Shown one piece after another: positions 1 to 4,817 of a stretch of 5,670 nt of DNA. How positions within the stretch are numbered: position 1 is the stretch's first letter; each line of letters starts with the position of its first letter. This DNA comes from JBPCNH01 sp051001455. Its GTDB lineage: Bacteria > Actinomycetota > CADDZG01 > WHSQ01. The notes beneath the pieces were generated by a model. It was not told the DNA's origin and did not search any database. It saw nothing but the letters and a program-made list of their open reading frames with translations. Made by a program: the position numbers and the translations under genes. Location of the stretch: the NCBI GenBank assembly GCA_051001455.1, contig JBPCNH010000018.1:1-5670 (forward strand), in the 5' to 3' direction.

Positions 1-65
1 GTTTGGGGGGGGGGGGTAGTTTTTCCCGAGGGAAGACCCACCCCCTTGGGCCCTCCCCCCCCCCC
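1..65. other. Low-complexity contig end
   Basis: A run of twelve G at 5-16 and a run of C from about 55 to 67 flank a short mixed segment. This is unlike any coding sequence nearby and interrupts the MaoC gene where its last ~15-25 residues should be. I take it as a sequencing or assembly artefact at the contig edge rather than biology, so translations through it should not be trusted. Confidence 0.75.
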
Positions 66-431
66 CCGCGCCTCCACGGTCGCTTTCACGACATTGCCCT
101 CCACCGACACGACCGTCCCGCGACAGACGATGAGGTCGCCGGGCCACACCCGGGTGGTGAACCTGACCTTGTAGCGCCGGAGATGTTGTGGTCCACCGAA
201 CCAGTCGGATACTGCGTGGGCGAGGTAACCCGCCGGAAGCATCCCCATAGCGAAGACCGTCGGCGCGCCGCTGGCCCGCGCGTATTCCTCGTCCTGGTGG
301 ATCGGATTGTCGTCTCCGGAGGCTTCGGCATACGCCTTGATGTTCTCCCGGGTGATGGGCCCGTAGCTGATCTTTTCCAACTCCATCCCGGGGGTCACGC
401 CGTCGAGGGTGATGTTCCAGGGGACGCTCAT
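1..431 (-). CDS. MaoC-like (R)-specific enoyl-CoA hydratase, catalytic subunit (3' partial)
   Basis: Hot-dog-fold hydratase that should add water to trans-2-enoyl-CoA to give (3R)-hydroxyacyl-CoA in the cytoplasm. The hydratase-2 signature is clear: GDDNPIH at residues 39-45, with Asp40 and His45 as the expected catalytic dyad, followed by the conserved A-x-x-S-G-A-P-T-V-F segment (residues 51-60). About 122 residues (down to base 66) are credible; family members run to ~140-150, so only the last strand or so is missing. The frame stays open to base 1 but the final ~20 codons translate the low-complexity run and are probably wrong. The ATG overlaps the stop of the upstream MaoC-N gene in an ATGA (428-431), implying translational coupling and equimolar partners. 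The family is certain; the partner relationship with the gene upstream is inferred from context and from HadA/HadB-type heterodimers. Confidence 0.88.
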   Translation of the reverse strand, partial: MSVPWNITLDGVTPGMELEKISYGPITRENIKAYAEASGDDNPIHQDEEYARASGAPTVFAMGMLPAGYLAHAVSDWFGGPQHLRRYKVRFTTRVWPGDLIVCRGTVVSVEGNVVKATVEARGGGGGPKGVGLPSGKTTPPPQ

Positions 432-877
432 GAGGCGGCGTCCTTGGAAGTCTCGATCAGTGTGTAGAGGGCGGTGAGGACCTCTTCGCCCTCGGCATCC
501 CTGAACACGGTCTCGTACGTCACGAATCTCATCTGACCGCCCCGTTTCCCTTCCTTGGTGAAGTCTTTTGCGATGCGCATGGTTCCTTGTAGCTCCTCGC
601 CCGCGAACGGCAAGCGGTTGTAGGTGAATTCCTGTTCTCCGTGAAGCACTCGTGCGTAGTTGAGATTCGCGCCGAGACGCTGCTCGCGCTCCTCGCGCGG
701 CACCTGGAAGATCTGCGTCACGGGAAAGGTAGGCGGCGCTAAAAGTCCCGGGAGCCCCGCTCGGTGCGCGGCTTCACGGTCGAGGAAGATCTGGTTGTCC
801 TCGCCTACGGCGTCGGCGAACCTCCGGATGTGATCCTCGGTGACCGGCAGGGTGAACGAGATCTCGGATCCCGCCAT
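428..877 (-). CDS. MaoC_dehydrat_N family hydratase subunit (non-catalytic partner)
   Basis: 149-residue single hot-dog protein of the MaoC N-terminal dehydratase family (FAS1-like dehydratase domain, as in mycobacterial HadA). The place where the active subunit has GDDNPIH reads GEDNQIF (residues 25-31): Asp is replaced by Glu and the catalytic His by Phe, so this chain should not catalyse hydration alone. By analogy with HadA-HadB, it would pair with the following gene product and help shape the acyl pocket. An upstream GTG in frame (886) is possible, but the ATG at 877 is preferred: it is preceded by AGGGAGGTG, and the GTG would lie inside that ribosome binding site. It starts 1 nt after the SDR stop codon and ends in a 4-nt overlap with the catalytic subunit. 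Confidence 0.85.
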   Translation of the reverse strand: MAGSEISFTLPVTEDHIRRFADAVGEDNQIFLDREAAHRAGLPGLLAPPTFPVTQIFQVPREEREQRLGANLNYARVLHGEQEFTYNRLPFAGEELQGTMRIAKDFTKEGKRGGQMRFVTYETVFRDAEGEEVLTALYTLIETSKDAAS

Positions 878-878
878 G

Positions 879-1808
879 CTAAGCACCTCCCTGACCTGCA
901 GCCTTACCGAGCATCTGCATCATGCCGACGGGGGCGACGCCGTCGGGGAACGTCTCGGTCAGCTTGCCGAGAAGCTCCTTCGGATCCCAGAAGTCGTCCT
1001 TCTGGACCAAGGTGCCGGAGTCCCACGGCTTCAACACGTTGACGGCTCCACCGTAGATGAAGAAACACTGCCCCGTGATGTTCTGTGCCTCATCGGCGCA
1101 CAGGGCAACGACGACGGGAGAGATATTCGCCGGATCGAGCGGGTCGTAACCCTCCTCCGGAGCGTCCATCCCACCGAATATGTCCTCGGTCATGCGGGTG
1201 CGCGCGTTGGGTGCGAGACAGTTGACGGTAGCACCGTACCGGCCGAGCTCCTGGGCGGTGATGACCGTGAACGCGGCGATGCCGGCTTTCGCCGCACCGT
1301 AATTGGATTGACCGACGTTGCCGAACACACCTGAGGGGCTCGAGGTGTTGATCACCCGGCCGTTGATCTGGTTCCCCGCCTTGGACTGCTGGCGCCAATA
1401 GGTCGCCGCGTGCTTGGTCGGCGCGAAGTGACCCTTGAGGTGCACGGCGATCACCGCGTCCCATTCCTCCTCGGTCATCGACACCAACATGCGGTCGCGC
1501 AGGATGCCAGCGTTGTTGATCAGGATGTCCAGGCGGCCGAAATCATCCACGGCTTGTTTCACCATGTTCTCGGCCGCGGCGAAATCGGCGACGTTATCGT
1601 AGTTGGCCGTGGCCTCACCGCCCAGTGCCTTGATCTCGTCGGCGACCGATTGCGCGGGCGTCTGATCCGCTCCTTCTCCCGCAGCAGAGCCGCCGAGGTC
1701 GTTCACAACTACCTTGGCGCCTTCCTCAGCCAGCGCGATCGCATGCTCCCGTCCGATACCGCGCCCGGCGCCCGTAACGATCGCAACCTTCCCGTCCAGT
1801 AGTCCCAT
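879..1808 (-). CDS. SDR-family (3R)-hydroxyacyl-CoA dehydrogenase-like oxidoreductase
   Basis: 309-residue classical short-chain dehydrogenase. Visible motifs: TGAGRGIG (12-19) for dinucleotide binding, Asp37 at the end of strand 2 (NAD+ preference), NNAG (98-101), Ser157, and Y170-x3-K174 as the catalytic residues. The usual catalytic-tetrad Asn position reads His123 in VHLKG, a pattern I associate with the multifunctional-enzyme-2 / 17-beta-HSD4 type. The ~60-residue tail beyond the normal 250-residue SDR core also fits that group and the ~300-residue mycobacterial homologues of the Rv3502c/Rv3548c kind. Expected role: oxidise (3R)-hydroxyacyl-CoA to 3-ketoacyl-CoA with NAD+, matching the R-specific MaoC hydratase in the same operon. 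The ATG at 1808 has AGGAGG 6 nt upstream (1815-1820). Substrate is not readable from sequence; a steroid or other hydroxy substrate remains possible. Confidence 0.87.
   Translation of the reverse strand: MGLLDGKVAIVTGAGRGIGREHAIALAEEGAKVVVNDLGGSAAGEGADQTPAQSVADEIKALGGEATANYDNVADFAAAENMVKQAVDDFGRLDILINNAGILRDRMLVSMTEEEWDAVIAVHLKGHFAPTKHAATYWRQQSKAGNQINGRVINTSSPSGVFGNVGQSNYGAAKAGIAAFTVITAQELGRYGATVNCLAPNARTRMTEDIFGGMDAPEEGYDPLDPANISPVVVALCADEAQNITGQCFFIYGGAVNVLKPWDSGTLVQKDDFWDPKELLGKLTETFPDGVAPVGMMQMLGKAAGQGGA
884..892 (-). promoter_or_regulatory. Ribosome binding site that fixes the MaoC-N start
   Basis: Minus-strand AGGGAGGTG lies within the last codons of the SDR gene; its GGAGG core ends 8 nt before the ATG at 877. 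This spacing favours the ATG over the in-frame GTG at 886, which overlaps the site itself. Confidence 0.8.
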
Positions 1809-1895
1809 CTGCGTCCTCCTCTAGTCCTAATGCCGTCTCAACGTTATGAATGGTTTATGGGTGGGGTTCCCGGGTGGGCGGGTGGACGCCCGAAT

Positions 1896-3092
1896 CTAGT
1901 CCAACCTTCCAAGAATCTTCCGGCTGATCACCACTCGCTGGATCTGACCCGTGCCTTCGAAGATGTCGTAAACCTTGATGTCCCTGAACCACTTCTCTAC
2001 CAGGTGTTCCTTGGAATAACCCTCGGGCCCCATGATCTGGATCGCACCGATACAAGCCCTGAGAGCCGCTTGGGGGGCATACGCCTTCGCCATCGAGGCC
2101 TCGGCGGAGTTGGGGATCTTCTGATCGGCCATCCACGCGGACTTCCATACGAGTCCCCGGGCGGCGTCGAGCTCACGCTTCATCGTGCCGAGCTTGTTCT
2201 GCACCGCCTCCCGTCTCGTGAAGGCCGCAGCCATAGGCAGCTCGGAAGCCGCCCAGTCGCGCGAGTACTCATAAGCGGCGCGCCCGATCCCAAGCGCCAT
2301 GGCCGCTACCGAGGGACGGGAAGAGTCGAACGTCTTCATGGTGCCCTTGAAGCCCGAACCCTTCGGTTCCAGTGCTGCTTCGCCCCCGAGGATGTTGTCG
2401 AAAGGGATGCGGCAGCCGTCGAGGATCAACTCGGCCGTTTCGGAAGCTTTGATGCCGAGCTTCTCTTCGATCTTGCCGATCTTGAAGCCCGGAGTGCCCT
2501 TCTCGATGACGAAGAACTTCTGTCCGGCGCGGCCCGCCGCCTTGTCGACCGTGGCATTCACCACCACCACCTCGGCGCGCGCTCCGTTGGTGCAGTACAT
2601 CTTGGTGCCGTTAAGCACCCACTCGTCCCCGTCTCTGACCGCGGTCGTCTGCACGTTGCTGACGTCGCTGCCGGCCTGCGGCTCGGTAACGGCAAGAGCG
2701 CCGAACTTGGGATCCTCGCTCTCGCCGCCGAAGATGTCGTCGAGGAACCGCTTCTTCTGCTCCGGCGTCCCGGCCGCCAGGATCGACGGTGCGGCCAGGC
2801 CGGGGCCGGGGATATTCAGCAGCACGGCGGGGTCCCCCCATGCCAGCTCTTCGGAGCCGACCACCGCGATCATGCTGCCGATGGCGCCCTTCTCGCCGGT
2901 CTCGGCGCGCTCCTCGGGCATGATCGAAGCCTTGTTCCCGACGAAACCCCCGAGTTTCTTGATCGTGTCCACCGGAAGCTTCCCTTTGGTGTCCGCCTCG
3001 CGCGCCAACGGGCGGAGCTCCTGTTCGGCGAACGCGTGGACGAAATCCCTTACTCCGGCAACCGCCGGATCGAGCTCGAAATCGATAGGCAT
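1896..3092 (-). CDS. Acyl-CoA dehydrogenase, catalytic subunit
   Basis: 398-residue FAD-dependent acyl-CoA dehydrogenase of full family length, expected to introduce the alpha-beta double bond into an acyl-CoA and pass electrons to ETF. Domains in order: helical N-terminal domain (to ~125), beta domain with AVTEPQAGSD (134-143), helical C-terminal domain with QIMGPEGY (352-359) and VEKWFRD (366-371... the FAD/dimer region). The catalytic base is present as Glu379 in DIFEGTGQIQR, the medium-chain-type location. Both PROSITE-type signatures are matched except for one position each (Asn146 and Pro356). The ATG at 3092 is preceded by AGAGGAG, 6 nt upstream and overlapping the stop of the preceding gene; the gap is 12 nt. 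It probably forms a heteromer with that degenerate partner, as FadE28-FadE29 do; a homomer cannot be excluded. Confidence 0.92.
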   Translation of the reverse strand: MPIDFELDPAVAGVRDFVHAFAEQELRPLAREADTKGKLPVDTIKKLGGFVGNKASIMPEERAETGEKGAIGSMIAVVGSEELAWGDPAVLLNIPGPGLAAPSILAAGTPEQKKRFLDDIFGGESEDPKFGALAVTEPQAGSDVSNVQTTAVRDGDEWVLNGTKMYCTNGARAEVVVVNATVDKAAGRAGQKFFVIEKGTPGFKIGKIEEKLGIKASETAELILDGCRIPFDNILGGEAALEPKGSGFKGTMKTFDSSRPSVAAMALGIGRAAYEYSRDWAASELPMAAAFTRREAVQNKLGTMKRELDAARGLVWKSAWMADQKIPNSAEASMAKAYAPQAALRACIGAIQIMGPEGYSKEHLVEKWFRDIKVYDIFEGTGQIQRVVISRKILGRLD

Positions 3093-3104
3093 ATGCAGCT
3101 CCTC

Positions 3105-4190
3105 TTAAGCGAACACGCTGCGAGCAACCATCAGGTCACCCAGCAGGTCCGGAGAGTCGAAAACCGACAGTGTCACCGCGTCCCTGAACCACTTCTCGAC
3201 CGGATGGTCCTTGATGTATCCGTGGCCACCCAGGATCTGAACGCCGTCGTCACCGCACAGAACCGCGGCTTGCAGGGCCTGACCGACCGCCTCGGCGACA
3301 TCGGCGAGCGTCGCATCTCCCCTATCGAGCTTCCATGCGGCGCGCCACACCGCCAACCGTGCGGCATCGACCTCGATGGCCATGTCGGCGATCTTGAAAG
3401 AGATGCCCTGGAAGGCGCCGATCGGTTTACCGAACGCCTCTCGCTCGATGGCGTACTGCGATGCGTACTCGAGCGAGGCGCGGGCGCACCCCACCGCGAT
3501 CGCTCCTGTCCCCAGCTTGCTCCACAGCAGAGCTTGCTCGAGCCGGGCTCCCTGGGCGAGCGGCTTGCCGGATCCGTCGAAGTTCACCACATAGGTCGGA
3601 GCGGCTTCGAGCCCGAGCTTCCATTCGGGCTTCACGATCTCGTAGGCCTCGTCGTCCACGATCGCCGCCGCCAGCCCCTCGTCGTTGCGGCCGACGACGA
3701 CTCCGAATAGAGCGTCGGCAGCCTCGACGACTCCGTACTTCAGTCCTTCGACGCGATCGCCCTTGACCTCAGTGGCCAGCGACTCGAGATCTCCGGTAGC
3801 CACCTTCTCGCCAAGCGCGACGAAGGTCTTGGCCGGAGCTTCGGCCAGCCGGGGCAGGTACTCGCTCTTCTGCTCATCGGTGCCGGCCGCCTCGATCACG
3901 AGCGCCGCCTGACCCATTCCGAGCATGTGATGAGCCGCGCCGGGGTCCCCCCACGCCAGCTCTTCGGCGGCGATGCAATAGGTCAGCGCATCGAAGGTCC
4001 CGCCGCCGCCGTAAGCCTCGTCGACGGGTGCTGCCACTCCGATCTCGTAGATCTGCCGGACGATCTCGTCACTCGTCCGTCCGGCGCTTTCGTTGTCCCG
4101 CATGGCGGGACGTAATACCGACGTCGCGAAGTCCTTCAGCGTGTCCTTCAGAGCCAGTTGCTCCTCGGACGGTTGCAGGTTGAATCCCAA
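3105..4190 (-). CDS. Acyl-CoA dehydrogenase-like subunit lacking the catalytic glutamate
   Basis: 361 residues from a TTG start (370 from an upstream GTG at 4217). It keeps the acyl-CoA dehydrogenase architecture: EELAWGDP at 76-83, the REAFGKPIGAFQ flavin/dimer helix near 250-261, and a perfect match to the second ACAD signature from Gln318 (QILGGHGY) to Asp337. Active-site features are lost: the TExxxGSD loop reads GEKVATGD, and the medium-chain-type catalytic Glu position is Asp345 in VFDSPD. The alternative Glu site used by isovaleryl/long-chain enzymes appears to be Ser224 in my alignment. I infer a non-catalytic or modified subunit that pairs with the adjacent active dehydrogenase, as in actinobacterial alpha2beta2 FadE heteromers. 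It is the first gene of the operon, behind a palindromic operator. Weak activity through Asp345 is an alternative. Confidence 0.85.
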   Translation of the reverse strand: MGFNLQPSEEQLALKDTLKDFATSVLRPAMRDNESAGRTSDEIVRQIYEIGVAAPVDEAYGGGGTFDALTYCIAAEELAWGDPGAAHHMLGMGQAALVIEAAGTDEQKSEYLPRLAEAPAKTFVALGEKVATGDLESLATEVKGDRVEGLKYGVVEAADALFGVVVGRNDEGLAAAIVDDEAYEIVKPEWKLGLEAAPTYVVNFDGSGKPLAQGARLEQALLWSKLGTGAIAVGCARASLEYASQYAIEREAFGKPIGAFQGISFKIADMAIEVDAARLAVWRAAWKLDRGDATLADVAEAVGQALQAAVLCGDDGVQILGGHGYIKDHPVEKWFRDAVTLSVFDSPDLLGDLMVARSVFA

Positions 4191-4197
4191 CCGGAAT

Positions 4198-4203
4198 CTC
4201 CTC
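4198..4203 (-). promoter_or_regulatory. Ribosome binding site supporting a TTG start
   Basis: Minus-strand GAGGAG ends 7 nt before the TTG at 4190, giving an N-terminus (MGFNLQPSEEQ) typical of acyl-CoA dehydrogenases. The longer GTG start at 4217 has no comparable purine-rich site upstream; the operator palindrome sits there instead. Confidence 0.65.
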
Positions 4204-4225
4204 GTCTCGGAGGTCACATGAGCTT

Positions 4226-4243
4226 CTTGACCGAGCGGTCAAG
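4226..4243. promoter_or_regulatory. Palindromic operator, TetR-type
   Basis: CTTGACCGAGCGGTCAAG is an inverted repeat with perfect 8-bp arms around a 2-bp centre. The ACCG-NN-CGGT core is the common form of TetR-family operators that control acyl-CoA metabolism genes in actinobacteria. It lies 10 nt downstream of the -10 element, where a bound repressor would block the operon. The regulator gene is not in the window; a ligand such as an acyl-CoA is inferred, not seen. Confidence 0.7.
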
Positions 4244-4253
4244 TTAGGCCCCG

Positions 4254-4259
4254 AGTATA
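4254..4259 (-). promoter_or_regulatory. Promoter -10 element of the acyl-CoA operon
   Basis: TATACT on the minus strand, close to the TATAAT consensus, would start transcription near 4247 and give a leader of roughly 57 nt to the TTG start. The -35 region 17-18 nt upstream is GC-rich and does not resemble TTGACA, which is common in high-GC actinobacteria. Position next to the operator supports the assignment. Confidence 0.55.
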
Positions 4260-4355
4260 GCCAGGGCCCGGGTGCCTCCCGGACCCGCACCGAGGTCCTC
4301 CGGCGCGCCCCGCGGTGTCGCTCGATCCGCCGAGAAGGCTGCCGAAAATGCACAG

Positions 4356-4382
4356 AAAAAGTGGCCGGAAATCGCGCCACTT
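4356..4382 (-). terminator. Intrinsic terminator facing the acyl-CoA operon
   Basis: On the minus strand AAGTGGC and GCCACTT form a perfect 7-bp stem around a 10-nt loop, and the descending arm runs into five T (4360-4356). It would stop minus-strand transcripts arriving from the right before they enter the operon promoter region, insulating the operon. Confidence 0.6.
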
Positions 4383-4415
4383 ACCGCGTCCGGTGTGTTT
4401 CTATCTCCGTACGTG

Positions 4416-4431
4416 AGAAAGGAGGTGGTCC
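4416..4431 (+). promoter_or_regulatory. Extended anti-Shine-Dalgarno complement
   Basis: AGAAAGGAGGTGGTCC can pair along all 16 nt with the usual actinobacterial 16S 3' end (GGATCACCTCCTTTCT), with one G-U wobble at 4428. Ordinary sites in this window use 6-9 nt. It ends 4 nt before a TTG and its GGAGG core is 10 nt from it. GTCC/GGAC (4428-4431 with 4454-4457) plus GAG/CTC could fold back and mask part of the site. Confidence 0.7.
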
Positions 4432-4435
4432 AGAC

Positions 4436-4480
4436 TTGTTACCTAGTTTCGACGGACCTCACGAGGTGAGCGGCTGCTAG
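4436..4480 (+). CDS. Possible 14-residue micro-ORF
   Basis: TTG-initiated frame encoding MLPSFDGPHEVSGC, then TAG. It is the first potential start downstream of the extended ribosome binding site, at a slightly long spacing of 10 nt from GGAGG. Another in-frame option, GTG at 4413 giving an 18-residue product, lies upstream of and through the site and is less likely. The ORF sits inside the candidate RNA and its stop overlaps the GTGGCC arm at 4480-4485, so translating ribosomes would affect which hairpin forms. I have only a vague, uncheckable impression of similar short ORFs after such sites in other actinobacteria. It may be a leader peptide or not translated at all. Confidence 0.3.
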   Translation: MLPSFDGPHEVSGC

Positions 4481-4631
4481 TGGCCTAGCTTCACTTTGGG
4501 TTCTGGCCACCTACTAACACCAAAGGTGGGCCACGGGCAGAATCCCAACCGTCTCGCCATCGGCGTCCCTCCCGGATTGGTCCTCCGGGCTCCGAGAGGA
4601 GAAGTGGGGATACCGGGTCAGACGACTACTA

Positions 4632-4666
4632 GGAAAGGCGCAGGGGAACCTGCGCCTTTCTGTTGT
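4632..4666 (+). terminator. Strong terminator hairpin ending the candidate RNA
   Basis: GAAAGGCGCAGG (4633-4644) pairs perfectly with CCTGCGCCTTTC (4649-4660) around a GGAA tetraloop, 12 bp in all, followed by TGTTGT. The T tract is partly in the stem, so strength outside the hairpin is moderate. The tail is more T-rich on the plus strand than on the minus strand, though weak bidirectional action is possible. Confidence 0.65.
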
Positions 4667-4720
4667 CATCCGGCACCTGAGGGTTGGCCGCTCATGTCTT
4701 GTGCGACACCCTTCTATGCC

Positions 4721-4751
4721 GACACGTACTACTCGTTCTGAACGACGTGTC
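4721..4751. repeat. Nested inverted repeat between transcription units
   Basis: GACACGT (4721-4727) and ACGTGTC (4745-4751) form perfect 7-bp arms enclosing a second pairing, CGTT (4734-4737) with AACG (4741-4744). No T tract follows on either strand, so a terminator is doubtful; a protein-binding site or an RNA hairpin fits equally well. The remaining sequence from 4667 to 4817 shows this and the next repeat but no gene. Confidence 0.4.
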
Positions 4752-4770
4752 CTGCGATATAAAGCGAAAC

Positions 4771-4810
4771 TGGAGTTGACCCGGTCTGATGGACACCCCG
4801 ATCAACTCCA
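4771..4810 (-). terminator. Possible terminator of the membrane-anchored protein gene
   Basis: TGGAGTTGA (4771-4779) and TCAACTCCA (4802-4810) are perfect 9-bp arms starting 7 nt after the stop codon of the minus-strand gene. On that strand the stem is followed by GTTTCGCTTTA, a broken T tract. The 22-nt loop is long but can form an inner GTC/GAC pairing. Position supports a terminator; composition makes it weak. Confidence 0.4.
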
Positions 4811-4817
4811 AACACCG

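Larger units (their letters stand above)
4413..4665 (+). ncRNA. Candidate structured RNA with embedded micro-ORF (family unassigned)
   Basis: About 250 nt with no supportable normal-length gene but dense local pairing. Stems seen: ACCT/AGGT (4456-4467); GTGGCC 4480-4485 with GGCCAC 4505-4510; the competing pairing GGGTTCTG 4498-4505 with CAGAA-T-CCC 4538-4546, enclosing GGCCACC with GGTGGGCC; an outer stem CGTCT 4550-4554 with AGACG 4620-4624 enclosing CGCC/GGCG (4555-4565), CCCGGA/TCCGGG (4571-4589) and CTCC-GAGA-GGAG (4590-4601). A 12-bp terminator hairpin ends it. The GAGA and GGAA tetraloops are GNRA-type only on the plus strand, which supports that strand. The 5' end carries an extreme anti-Shine-Dalgarno complement. 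The plus-strand promoter is not convincing (TTACCG at 4381 with CTATCT at 4401 has poor spacing). Size, GGAGG-containing 5' end and clade make raiA RNA worth testing, but I cannot confirm it. A long attenuated leader is the alternative. Confidence 0.5.

Noticed and set aside
3..467. Plus-strand frame across the left end
   Set aside because: Antisense to the MaoC gene and starts inside the low-complexity run.
1830..3710. 626-codon open frame on the plus strand
   Set aside because: It lies antisense to two clear acyl-CoA dehydrogenases, has no recognisable domain, and such long antisense frames are common in GC-rich DNA.
4272..4469. 65-codon plus-strand frame ending in VRKEVVQTCYLVSTDLTR
   Set aside because: It crosses the minus-strand terminator hairpin, has no ribosome binding site, and the strong site lies inside it rather than before it.
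4416..4492. Minus-strand 16S rRNA 3' end gene fragment
   Set aside because: Only short islands match and the helices between them are absent; complementarity from the plus strand explains the main block better. Kept as a finding about complementarity, not as an rRNA feature.
4413..4665. tmRNA, RNase P RNA, T-box, cobalamin or SAM riboswitch
   Set aside because: None of their conserved sequence blocks could be found on either strand.
4496..4741. 81-codon plus-strand frame
   Set aside because: It runs through the structured RNA and its terminator with a composition that looks non-coding and no ribosome binding site.
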